Source: Platynereis dumerilii
Taxonomy: Eukaryota > Annelida > Polychaeta > Phyllodocida > Nereididae
Length of the DNA stretch: 64,000 bases
Assembly: GCA_026936325.1 (NCBI GenBank)
Contig: JAPTHN010000088.1
Coordinates: 124,001 to 188,000, forward strand
Direction: 5' to 3'
Part shown: positions 42,050 to 54,100 of the stretch, piece after piece
Layout: every line of letters begins with the position of its first letter
Position numbering within the stretch: the first letter of the stretch is position 1
Notes under the pieces: generated by a model
Told to the model about the DNA's origin: nothing
Database searches by the model: none
What the model saw: the letters and a program-made list of their open reading frames with translations, nothing else
Translations under genes and position numbers: made by a program

Positions 42050-42180
42050 CAAGAGTGGTGGATCCAGGGGGGCCTAGTGGGCCCCCCTCCCCCACAAGAC
42101 CACTGAAATCGAAATAATATCATGAAGAAAGAAGGGCGTAATGCGGGTCCAGTCCGCAAATGCCGATATGACGCTCATAC
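42050..42180. mobile_element. Possible hAT-like end fragment
   Basis: 'agtggtggatccaggggggc' followed by C-rich inverse resembles CAGTGGCGG...GGGG ends seen elsewhere in the window, but no duplication or partner end was found. Confidence 0.25.
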
Positions 42181-42325
42181 GGGCCCAAGAATGACAAAAG
42201 GACATTTTAAATAATTGTTTGGTATTTTGATGGATTTGATAATTTCCGTTATGAAAATAACTTTTTAGTTATGACATTCAATTGTTTGTTTCATCATGTA
42301 TGTTGATTCAATTATTCAAAATGTA

Positions 42326-42533
42326 CACTGTAAACTTTGAAATTTTGAGGTAGCCCAAATGATTGAGTGACATGATTGTACAATATGTTTGAGCCATTAT
42401 AGCTTGCCGTTTTTAGTTATGATAATCTTTATGTTGTTATAACTTGCAAACAACAAGCTATCTTGGCTCAAAGAAATTGTGCAACCATCTCACTCAATCA
42501 ATTAAAGTTACTCAAAATTCAAAATTTACAGTG
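42326..42533. mobile_element. 208 bp TA-flanked miniature element, CACTGTAAA ends
   Basis: TA (42324-42325, 42534-42535) flanks CACTGTAAA and its inverse, with inverted arms containing 'gattgagtga' and 'agcttg'. A second, altered copy is at 59941-60283. Confidence 0.7.
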
Positions 42534-42601
42534 TAATATTAGTCGGTTCATCTCATCGTTTCTATGATTTTGTCACAGTGCGACTTGTTGTATTGCATTG
42601 C

Positions 42602-42802
42602 AGGTCTCTGATTGAACTCTCAGTATTCTCCCATGTAAAAGAGTATGTCAGCTTTATTCAAGGGGATACCAGTCATACTGACTTACGTGTAGTGGCCAAT
42701 GGCCTCGCGAGATTATCAGGATTTGCTGGATTCGAAGTGTGCGTCTCCTCTATCTTTATAAATGAATCAAGCGTGATGATAATATTTATGAAATATCAAT
42801 GA
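42602..42802 (+). CDS. Candidate last exon, with 3' untranslated region
   Basis: Acceptor gtattgcattgcag at 42601 precedes an open segment reading SLIELSVFSHVKEYVSFIQG, then DTSHTDLRVVANGLARLSGF and on to MKYQ and TGA. It needs two bases from an upstream exon, which the weak donor at 42042 would supply. The composition looks coding and a poly(A) signal follows at 43605. Membership in gene 1 is inferred from strand and position only. Confidence 0.4.
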   Translation, partial: RSLIELSVFSHVKEYVSFIQGDTSHTDLRVVANGLARLSGFAGFEVCVSSIFINESSVMIIFMKYQ

Positions 42803-43610
42803 TCATTATAATTTAAGAAAATGACTTCAAAATGGATTAATACAACTGTGAGGAACTGAATGCAGCAAAACAATGTTCATCAAATGTATTGAAGGTTTGG
42901 TGTCTCACACCAACTTGGATGATAAAAGATGGCGAGTAAACTTAAAAAAAAATTCTTGAATCTTGATGCATTTAATTGGCAAGTATTTTCCATTTTTATT
43001 GTGTGTTTGATATCTTCTATTCAAACTGTGTTTACATAACATCAATTGTTCAGTGGTCGCCATTTGATTGTTTGTTTGAATACCCTCCAAAAGTTTTAAT
43101 ACAACAGAGAAAGTAAAGTTTCCTCAAAAAATACTTCATTTTGGACGCAGCTCTTATTCGTTACTACATAAATCTAAGCAACTGGATTGATATATCATAT
43201 TATGCTATTCTATGAAAAGTTGTTCCAACAAAGTTATCTTCTAGCTTTATGAAATTGAGTAGATTTTTATATGTTTTCACAGTTATGATATGATCTTAAA
43301 TGTAATTCCAGACTACTGAAATGAATCATTTTAAAGAAACCTGATGTTTTTGGTTGCGTTCTAAATTTCGGAGTTAACGTTATTTTATTACTCTATTGTG
43401 TTAATATCAATGGTGATTTTCTCTGTATGTATGATGATTTACATTTTTAAGTGAAAGATGACATACACAATCTGTAATTGCTGGATAACAAATTTATATG
43501 GAAGGCCTATTTATTAACACATTATGATTGTATGATTGATAAAATGAGACATGTAATAATTGTTTACTTTCATGTCATTAAATAGTTGTGAATGATGAAA
43601 ATTTAATAAA
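42803..43610 (+). terminator. Possible 3' untranslated region ending at AATAAA
   Basis: AT-rich sequence without repeats or frames runs from the stop of the 42602 exon to AATAAA at 43605-43610, followed by a T/G-rich stretch. This fits the 3' end of a transcript. Confidence 0.35.
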
Positions 43611-43742
43611 CTGTTTCTATTTGTTTTGCATACTTCTGTTGCAAGGCTCTTTTCCTTTTAGAGCTGCCAGGGCAGTGTAGCACAGGGCAGGATATAATTA
43701 AGCGACATTTTAGGGGAGACCAGGCTATTTGAAGTGCTGGCC

Positions 43743-43858
43743 CTATCAGCGTGCCTCGGCGACCCAACATCGGCACAAAGCCGGTCCGATGCTGCTGACA
43801 TCGGACCGACGCCGGGCCGACGCCGGGCCGACGCCGGACCGCAGAGGCACGCTGACAG
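43743..43858. repeat. CpG-rich hairpin with GCCGGGCCGAC repeats
   Basis: TCAGCGTGCCTC is inverted at the right (GAGGCACGCTGA). Between are three tandem ggccgacgccg units and partly complementary ggtccgatg/catcggacc. GC content contrasts sharply with the AT-rich surroundings. It is probably a miniature fold-back element. Confidence 0.55.
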
Positions 43859-43859
43859 G

Positions 43860-44560
43860 GGGGTTATTCGAATTTTCGCCCTCATTCCCTGTGGTTACAT
43901 TTTTTTACCCAAGTTTGACTTCTGGCTGATTATTCATTCATCAATACATGACATCACTTCCAATATTAGCCAAATTTCAAATCCTGTACTTCACTGGTAG
44001 TAACGTTAATTTTTGTGCTCCTAAAGTAAATTTTTTTCGTTGAAATAATTTTGACCTGTAAGCTATTTGAAATATGTAATGCAAGTTATTTGACTATAAG
44101 TTGGAAGCTTTTGGTATTATAAATCAACAGGGAAAGAAAGTTTTTGGTAAGTCTTTGGTTAAGGTGATATAATGGTTGACGTTAAAATTATTACCTCATA
44201 AAAAGTGTGACTGACATATGCAAAGTCTCAGGATAAAAACTAGTCTACATATAGCACTGAATGCTTCTTTTTAAGGCTCAAGAATGACAGCAAGCAAAAG
44301 AGAATTGGTGATTTCTCTGCCCTTTTATTTGTGCAATTAGTTGTTTAAGTCATCAGGGATCAGTATTTGAAAGTAGCACTGTGACCTATACTAGCGGTCA
44401 GGCACTAATATTGTAGTTCAAGAGCAAGAACAATGCAATTAGATGCCATGTTGGCATGGCTTTACCTTTTAAGAAAGAAGTGATAGCTTGAGTTTAGAGT
44501 AGATAATCCAAACAGTTATTTTAAGATTTACACAGTACCATACAGTTCTTTCCATGTGTT
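43860..44560. other. Intergenic stretch without recognised features
   Basis: AT-rich; nothing supported. Confidence 0.5.
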
Positions 44561-44565
44561 TGCAG

Positions 44566-44893
44566 TGGCAGATACGGTGGGGGGGGGGAGATGGGCTAGT
44601 GGGGCTAGTGGGCCTAGCCCCCTCCTCGATCACTGATATCACATACAAGTGACATTTTATGATAAAAATGCCAGAAAATGCTGGGGACCCCCTGTAGACA
44701 ACTCGCGGTGGATCCGCCACGGGTTCGTTCTCATGGAACGTACATGTGGCCTTTTTTATGATACCATAATTTAAAGAGAATTCACTTTTCTGTATAAGAA
44801 CATATTTTTTGGGTCAAAAGTTTTGGGTGGGCTAAGGGGGGCTTCAGACATTTTTGTCTTCAGCCCCCCTCGTCCCCCTTTGGAACCGCCACT
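44566..44893. mobile_element. hAT-like end sequences CAGTGGC...GCCACTG
   Basis: CAGTGGCAGATACGG at the left and GGAACCGCCACTG at the right, with a further GGATCCGCCACGG near 44712, look like hAT-type termini with G-rich subterminal runs. The flanking 8 bases do not match, so one element or two remnants cannot be decided. Confidence 0.4.
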
Positions 44894-44934
44894 GCCTTAG
44901 CATAACAGGAGGGAATTAAAAATATATAAGGATT

Positions 44935-45139
44935 TGGCCTAAAAAATTGAGCTGCGCTGGGTGCACTGACCTTCTGTTTCCATGGCAACAGATAAGTTAT
45001 TTAAAATGTTCGAACAGGTACCATATTTTCAAAATGGATAGTGAAATACCTGAAATTGATTCTGTGAAAACTTCATACAGCTACTTCAAATAGAAAGGTC
45101 TGCCAAAAAAATTGGTCAGAACTTTTGGGACACCCCTCG
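44935..45139. mobile_element. Solo arm of the 14903 mariner-type family
   Basis: It matches the right arm of 14903-15900, ending CAGAACTTTTGGGACACCCC then TCGTA. The other arm is absent. Confidence 0.7.
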
Positions 45140-45255
45140 TACTCGTGTACATACAATGTCATAACCATTGATGAGACTCACATGCTCCATAGCATTTTTT
45201 CTTTCTAGTTAATCAACTATCAGTAAGACTCACATGTTTATACCTTTATAACATA

Positions 45256-47160
45256 TAAACTGAACCAAATAAAAAACGCAAAACTATTCCCAGGGTTGTA
45301 TTTTTCTGCATAAGCTTCAGATGGGCTGTTGAGTGTATGCATATATGTGCACTCATTTGTCAAAGGACTTGGTTCCATAAAATCACACAAGTTTGACCAT
45401 TTTTTGACTGACATTTGCCAAGTTTATCTCATTGGGGTATGGCCAGTGGAACAGGGTATTAGCCACCCCATAAAGAAAGTCTGATGTTTTCATGTTAAAG
45501 CTTGAAGAACATGATGCAAAAGGTCACACATTTCACTTCAGCTGGTGCCACCTAACTTGTTAAAAATTAAGTTTTTTGAGTAGTCAGGTCAGAGTTTGTC
45601 ACACTCAATGATATTCCAATGCAAAAATGCATCTATTGAAACAAGTCCTCAAGCAGCCTGAACAATAGCTGTGGAAAGAAAAAGGCTTAGGATCTGTCAG
45701 AAAGACCTCACGCAACCTGTCTCTGTTTGGGACTGTCAAGTGGCAGCAGAATGCTGACAGTCCCTGGAAAATCGAATTGGGTCAACAATAACTTGATCTG
45801 TTTTGGACAGATCACCAGATCAGGTCACACAACAGCTGTCCATATTACTTCGCCAAACTACTTTCACAAAGCATGGTTGCTGGCAAATATCCAGTCCACT
45901 GCTTCGAATGAAAATGTTTGGAAATCATGAGACAAAAAGAAAGTTTCAAAACTTTAGCATAAACTTTGCCTGTGAAATTGATGATTTTACTCATCAGAAG
46001 TTTGGTGGTATTCAATCTACTTATGCCATTTAGTGCATGTTAAATTGTGGTCAGAAAAGGGTCCAAAAAGAATGCATTCTCACTTATTCACGTGTCCATA
46101 CAAAGCCAATGTTTTTGCTTTGTGATATCAAAAATGCTCAATTGTATTTATTCTTTTACTTTATGGAGATTTATTAACTGGGACAACAATATAATTCACA
46201 ATTTCATAGAAGCTGTGTTACACTCAGCAAAATGACTTGTCCAAGCCACAAGTGGCCCCCTCTATACTGGCAATATATGTGAGTTACAATGTATACATCC
46301 TCCATGATAAAAAATAGTTCCAACTTATTTTGGTATTTACAAGCTGTCTGCTTAAAATTGAAGCCAACCAAAGTCAGATTAGACACTTGCAGAGTTTTTG
46401 GAAATAAACTAGACCATTACTAAATGATGAAACTGTCCTGGTTTCTTCCTCACTGTTCTGGTTTCTTCCAGCTATCGAAATTCTGTTGACCGCTCACAGG
46501 AGCTCGCGAATTTTGCACCCTAGGTGTCAGCAAATAGCGGTCAACTTGTAGACAATCACGCAACTGTTTAAAAGATTAAGAGGTAAAGTTCAGTATTTTT
46601 TGTGCCATCCTTGAGCTATTGTCCCAACCACACATCTGTCCCCAAAAGAAACGCACGAGGAGGCACACATGTTACTGAAGTTTGTCCTACGGCTGCTACT
46701 CAGGTTGTGTTAGGCCTTTTTGATAGACCATAATACATTTTTAATCTTTTGCATTTGTACAGGACACGTGAGGACCTGCTTCTATGGTTGCATTGTCTCA
46801 CTGGAATATCATCGTGTGTGTTAAACCCTTGCATGACTTCTCAAAAAACAAATTTTAACAAGTTATATGGCATTGATTGAAGTTAATTGTGTGGCCTTTT
46901 GCATCATTTTCTTCAAGATTTACAACGAAATCATTAGATTTGCCCTATAGGGTGCCTAATACCCCTGTCCACTGGCCACACCCCAATGTGATACACCTGG
47001 CAACAGCTTTGCAAACAAAGGTCAGATTTGAGTGATTTTACGGGACTGAGTCCTTTGACACCTGATTGCACATATGCATAAACTGAACAGGCTAACTGAA
47101 TCATATTCAGAAAAATAAAGCCGTGGAAATAGTTTTGCATTTTTTATTTGGTTCAGTTTA
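45256..47160. mobile_element. 1.9 kb element with ~300 bp inverted ends
   Basis: TA (45254-45255, 47161-47162) flanks TAAACTGAACCAAATAAAAA and its inverse; similarity continues about 300 bases (ccactggccacacccc block inverted). Short overlapping plus-strand frames near 45727-46235 could be transposase remains, but no motif was recognised. Confidence 0.65.
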
Positions 47161-47474
47161 TAATCAAAATTCATTGTGTCATACAAAAATGTTGTGTTTG
47201 GCGGAAATAAAAATATAACTGCACACATTCACTCTAAATAATCAAAACAATGTACAAATCATCAATTGAATGATATTATCAGATGTCGACGACGCTGCAA
47301 CAAACTTGGGACAACGTCATTATTTACATCATTTGTCAGTTTTTTTGTTTGGTTGTCATGCCACTTCTGAGTCTGGGGAGATGACTCAATCAGTAGCGGT
47401 CTGCAGGCCCACGGGGCACAGATAGATAGATAGATAGATATGGTAAGTGCAGCCCTCTAAGCCCAGTTCTGGTC

Positions 47475-47686
47475 GCTCAGTGAGACACTTATCGAGCATG
47501 GACAATTGGACATATAAATAACTCAAAGTTTCTCCAAACCTGTGAAAGATAGGAACCTGAAATTACTGGACAATATATCCAACGTCATTATCTATAATGT
47601 GGACCTGATCTCATTTAACACGTTACTGCCAATGTTTTGGAACACTTGAAAATAAAAAAAGTGTCTCACTGTGCCCCGCTCTCCCC
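47475..47686 (+). mobile_element. Right-end fragment of the GGGGAGAG family
   Basis: It ends GTCTCACTGTGCCCCGCTCT then CCCC followed by TA, and matches 2205-2336 including 'cgagcatgga' and 'gttttggaacacttgaa'. A short TAGA microsatellite (47418-47440) lies nearby. Confidence 0.65.
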
Positions 47687-48093
47687 TAAACTTCAGTAAC
47701 AAAATGTATCAGTTTATGTTATTATTGTTGCTTTTCAGAAATGTGCTCATTCATTTGTTTTTTCGACACATACCTCCCCTCCTGTGTTACTGTTTATATT
47801 GACATAAAGAGGGAGTCAGTAACTTAAGTGTGAGTTAATGCATAGGTTAACACAGTTGGTCAGATGCATTACTTTCTTTTCTTTCTCTCCTTTCAATCAG
47901 TTAAGAGGCCACACATGCACCATTGTTTTCTCCAATATCAAATATCAATATCAATATTATTCAATGGCCGATAGCAATATACGTAAGCAAAGACACATTT
48001 GCGGATGTCCTACCATGACACAAATATAAACGACTGTTGATAATTACTTTGTGTAATTGAAGAAACATTCGGAAGGTGCGGGTGTCTCTAAAA

Positions 48094-48150
48094 ATGTTCT
48101 ACGTGAAAACTGCCCTATTTGCCTGCTGTTTAGCAACCTTTTATTCCAAG
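48094..48150 (+). CDS. Gene 2 exon 1, signal peptide
   Basis: ATG in context aaaATGt, 19 codons, then a perfect donor GTAAGT. The hydrophobic core is [10 protein letters not shown]. The intron splits the signal peptide just before the predicted cleavage site, a common arrangement in secreted proteins. Confidence 0.7.
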
Positions 48151-51100
48151 GTAAGTCATCACATTCCAGAATGAATATTTTCTAATCAATAGCACTGATG
48201 TGTTGGAATGGTGGCCAAAAAAGTTTGACTTCTTGGAACTGAAGATTTCTTTACCTTCTTTTTAGGAAACTTATTTAATCTGAGTCACCACACATATTAT
48301 ACCCGGACTAGAAACTATTTAAGAGCTCCACAACACACTGTAGAAAAATACAATACAAGTTTTCTTGGGAGGTCCCCGCATTTATGGTTACACTTGGATG
48401 AGCAATTGAAAGAAAGAAATAAGATGAAACTTTTTACAAAACATTACTGTCTGCATGTAATAAATTCTTATTAATCGGCATTCTTCATCATATAAGATTA
48501 CAATCCATATCCATGATCATCCTCATTTTCATTTCATCAATCTTGTTCTATTTATTTAAGATTTATAATTAATTTACTTATTAGAAGTAGGGGCAGCATT
48601 CTTATAGTTACTAGTAACTCCGCTGTTACCCTTTGATGCATTTGTTTGTTGTAAAACTATCACGTCTACTGCATGAAATTATCTGAGGTTCATTGTAAGT
48701 ACATTATGCATCTATAAATAAAATAACTCTATAACTTTACCATTTTTGTCATTACCACATAGCTATTTTTATGAAAACAACAGTAGACCGACAAGAGACT
48801 TGAGGTAGGTACATGTATGCAAGCTGAGCCTTTTCTTGCTTCTAACTGATTTGTCACAAAACCGCAATTTTTTTGTAAGCTCAACTTGCCCAGCTGATTG
48901 ATGCAGTTTTCCACCTAGTTTTATTTTTTTCGAGAAAACCTTGTATTTTATCGATTTCTTTATTTTTAGGTCCTTTTCATCATGGTTTTGGTATATGGCT
49001 GATATTACCTAAAATGTACCGAACATTGGTGACTCATAAAACAAACAAAAACTGAAATATGGAGAATACAAATATTTAGAGTTTTTGTGAGGTGGAACAA
49101 CACTTTTAATATAAGTTATTTTTGGTCTCAGTAATTTTACAACATGCCCAAAGCAGGACATTTCTGATGTCAGACCAAGCATTTGCAAACAATTTCTTGT
49201 TATTTAATCAGAGTCTACAAATGATCAATTCTACCGTGACTTTGGGACAATCAATGTATTTTCCACCTTAATAGGAGTCAAAATGTAATGGAAGGATTGA
49301 GAGGAAGGTTTTGTTGTTATGACATTTTGTTGTTGTGCCTATGAAGTCAAAGTCAAAGTCAAAGAAATTTTATTTTAAGTCGGGTGTTTACAAAATAACA
49401 ACATAAGCCATAGGCTTTTTCTACCGACTGTTACAACATAACAAGATAAAATTAACAGAAAGAACTAAAAACAGTGTATAAAAACAATGATAAAAAGATT
49501 GAATGATTAAATTAAAATAATACCTGTGGTAAATTAATGTAATACTGATAAACCTGGTGAAATTTAACTCCTACACATAGAGCATTTACAATGAACACCA
49601 TTCCACTGTTGCAGCAGTCCTTTAAAAGCAGTGAAAGATTGTTCATTTCTCAAATGGGTTGGAAGGCTGTTCCATGTATTAGCCGCCAACACCCTAAAGC
49701 TGTTTAGTCCGTACTTTTTCGTCCTCGTTCGAGGGACTTTGAGGCGTAATCCATGTCTCTGGGAGTATGTGGAGTTGCTCCGTTCGATCAAATTGTTAAG
49801 GTAAGCCGGAGACCTGCCTGAAGTTGCAAAATACTATGAAAACATCCCCGAAATTTGATTCTTGGGTTTTGATGAAGTCAAATATGCTCTTGTGACTGAT
49901 GGGACTTTTTTTACCACTGTTTTTTGTAAGTTTGCTGATAATGTAATTACTATCTCATTTCACATGTCACACCTTATTGTCATAGTGCATTGTAATTGTA
50001 TTGAGATAAGCTTTCAAATCAGGCCCACATTTAGACTGGTGGATCAATGGTTCTTAAGCAGTGCCTCATTCATTCTGTGACTTATGGGACACCTCTCTGT
50101 GACTGATGGGACAGTATCTCGAAAGTATTTAATAGAAGTCTTTAGATTCAAATTATTTATGAAATATAAGGTTAAGGTAACACAATGATCCATCAGAAAA
50201 GAATACATTGTCAATTTAATACATTTAACACAAAATTATTTTAGTGTTGGCCAAGAGTGTGCAAAAAATAGATTCACAGATATATCTCCATTGTTCAAGG
50301 TGTAGCGGTAGTCCAAATGTGAGTCCAGAATGAAAAACGGCAGAAAATTGGAGTTTTGTACTAGCAAAATGACCAAGAGGGCAAAGGTTCACAATAAATT
50401 TTTTTTTGTGATTAGTTATGACCAGTAAATATCTAACTATGTTCTAAAATTTGTGGATGTGTCTCAATCCCTTCATACGAAAAAATAAAAATCGTTGAAA
50501 TGGTTGTTTTTTATGCTCGGCACAGTTTAAACATGTGCAATATGCATATTATGGTCTATGCTATGGGCTTCAAATCATCTAGAGTGTATTTTCTAGGCTA
50601 GAAAATCTTGTCAGAAACAATCTGTTTGTCACATCTGTGTGGAGACAGCTTCCATGCTTCTGGCACCAGGTTAACTGAGTAATTGCAATCCTCTTTAATC
50701 CAAGCCATCCTTGAAAATAATCCTGCATTTTTGGTTCCCGTGAATGCAGTATGGTGCAAAGACTCTCCATGCATCTTATTTTAGAATTATTTCATGGATA
50801 TCATATTGATAAGAGGCCATGTTTCCGGACTCAGGTTGGCTAAATATTTAACTTGTATTCCACATGAACTTACCAAACTGTTTGACCTTATACTTACTAT
50901 TAACATTAATAGATGCTGCCATGCAGTTCAGCAACAAGTTACCATCACCAAACTTTCAGCATGCTCCAAGTAGGATTTTTTTTTACTCAGGGCCAGGATT
51001 TCAGTACTTTTTTGCCATAAAAATTATTGGAAATTAGAAAGGACAATCCATGCTCATTTATGTGTCACTTTATACAAAATAATAATGATTAAAATCAACA

Positions 51101-54100
51101 AAAAAACAAGTAATTCGCTGCATGTGGTCCATTTATTATGTTCGAATATGACTGTTCTGACAATGTTTACACAACATTCTTCATACAATTGAGTGAGAAT
51201 AGTATTCAAGACAATTCATGCCTAGTTATCTGTCACTATGTACTAGATAACAACGAAAAAACATAGGCTGCGCAGCAGCAAACCTTCAGCGAATAACACC
51301 TCTAGAAGATTACAATAATATCATAAAATTGGTGTGTTTACGAAATTGCTTATAGGTATGCAATAGTGGTCGAGTAGTGGCCTTCAATTATCTCTATTTG
51401 CCCGCTGCCCTGCCATCTTCCCATCTGCTTGCCAGGATTTGTAAAATCAGGAAAAGGCCTTATTAGACTAATTTACGCATATTATGGTATAGTTTCATGC
51501 ATGTACAAAGTATAGGTTATGAGGTGTCGGTTGAAAACCAAAAAATATAATGTTGTAATTTTCTGAAGTTTTTCCAATGATTCATAAAGTGTTATACGCA
51601 TCAAAAAGCATTGCTACATTGTATAGGTTACTTGTTTAGAAAATTGCATTACTGTATATGCAATTGTGGGCAAGTTTTGGCTCTGATATAAAAAAATTAT
51701 TTTAAATATTTTTTCTCAATATTACACTATAGAATAGCCATGTGTCAGACCATGAAAAGGCACAAATAGACCATATAAGCCACATGTGTACCAAACTTCA
51801 TCCATAAATATGGAATGGTGACTGGATGTTGGGCCAGAAACAGAAAATACATTTTTATTATTTTTTTCAATATTTCAAAAAGTATATGATATTTTCCATC
51901 AGATCTTTCAAAAGGCACAACTGGACCATATTGACAATATGTGTACCAAACTTTATCCATGTACATGCAATAGTGACTGAGTCTTAGACCAAATAACAAA
52001 AAACATGTTTTTATATTTTTTCTCCTTTTTTCAAAAAGTATAGAATATCTGTCAATGAGACCATCAAAAGGCACAACTAGACCATATAGGCCACATGTGT
52101 ACCAAATTTCATCCATGCACATGCAATTATGACCGAGCCTTGGCCCGGAAACGAAAAATAATAATTTTTATATTTTGAGAATTATTTTAGAAAGTATTTA
52201 AGATCTATTCATCAGACCATCAAAAGGCACAACCATACAGGCTAGATGTGTACCAAATTTCATCCACGTACATTCAATAGAGGCTGAGTGCTGGGCTGGA
52301 AACGATCTATCCGCCCGCCGCCCGACCGCCCAAATTTCATCCATGCACATGCAATAATGACCGAGCCTTGGCCCGGAAACGAAAAATAATAATTTTTATA
52401 TTTTGAGAATTATTTTAGAAAGTATTTAAGATCTATTCATCAGACCATCAAAAGGCACAACCATACAGGCTAGATGTGTACCAAATTTCATCCACGTACA
52501 TTCAATAGAGGCTGAGTGCTGGGCTGGAAACGATCTATCCGCCCGCCGCCCGACCGCCCACTTCGTTCGCTGAAGGTAAAAACCTGCCAAAAACAAATAA
52601 TTCAATGAGTGAGGCCAATTTATTATGTTTTGGTTTGACTGATGGGACAATGTACCAGCAATGTCGAACATCGATGAAATGTGAATCCTCTTCAGCATCA
52701 GTGTCAGTAAGCATGTTTTCAAAACAACTTCCGAGTACCTTTGCAGGCATGAAAAACATGACTTTGCTTTTCTGTGATGTATGTGTGATCAGTATGAAGA
52801 TAATAAGCAACTGCTTCTTTCAATTTTGATTTTTGCCGAAAATTCTGAACAGATTGGAGTAAAATGTTGATTATTTCAAAACGGAACACAATATGAGAAA
52901 AATTTAACTTGTTTTGGCAGTAGAGACCATACTGGTTTGTTATTGTGAATGATTTTGAAGATCACTAAGATTCAAAAAAATTCCCAAAAGTGGTACACTT
53001 CTGTGGAATTGACCAAATATGAAATCATCTGTACAGTACATGTATTATTTAACATTCGTTATGTGTACATGTGATTCAATGTCCGCATTCTTACAGTCAA
53101 GTTGTATACATCTTCGGTTGACCCATCAACTTTCCATCAATAGTGAATGTGTGTGGTCTTGTCTGATTATTAGTGAAGTTACTGAAGAAGTTGGAAAATC
53201 AGAAGTGTGAAAAGAATGAAAAGAGTCTATACACTGTATGCATACAATGTTAGTTTAAGTATTACATTATCAATGTATACACCAATATATACACCGCAAG
53301 AAAAAATGAGTTAAGTGGTTTAGCAATAATTGTCATTAAAAAATATATATATTACAAATGGAGAATATATGCATGGAAAATGAATTCGGATGTAAGACTT
53401 GCTTGTGACATCTTCATCATTTTGCCATAGAATTAAAAAAATTGATACCCGTAGTAAAATAATGCTGAGTGGGGTATATCTTAATAAATTGTTGTTTTAT
53501 TCGTAATATAAATAAATATTTTATTACTTGCTGAGGCCAATAAAACTTAATATTGGTCGACTCAACATCTACTATTTGTTATATTCTGCACCAAAATTTT
53601 CCGACTTATTTGGTAGTAAAAAAAAGTTTAAATTATAAAAACCAATATTACTGCTTCGGCCAATAAAACTTAATATTGGTCGACTCAACATCTACTATTT
53701 GTTATATTCTGCACCAAAATTGTCCGACTTATTTGGTAGTAAAAAAAAGTTTAAATTATAAAAATTAAAAAAAGAAACCATTTGAGATTATATAACAAAA
53801 TGAGCAGCCTCAGACCAACAGCAATGAAATCAATTTTGTAACTTTTTAATTGTTGGCTATTCAAAAGACGTTCACTATTGAAACCCCCCCCCCCTCTTTG
53901 TCTATGGTGCCAGCAATGTCTACAAAAACTGACAGGTCTACATAATGAAATCTGTTTATTAAATTTTGTGGAAAAAAAAGACTATCAATAGTCCTAGAAT
54001 AGGCCTAATTGCACTTTTTTGTATTCATGAATAAAAAAAGGCTAATTGAAGCTGACAGAACTTCCAGGCCCAGATGTAATATATATGCCTAGATCAACGA

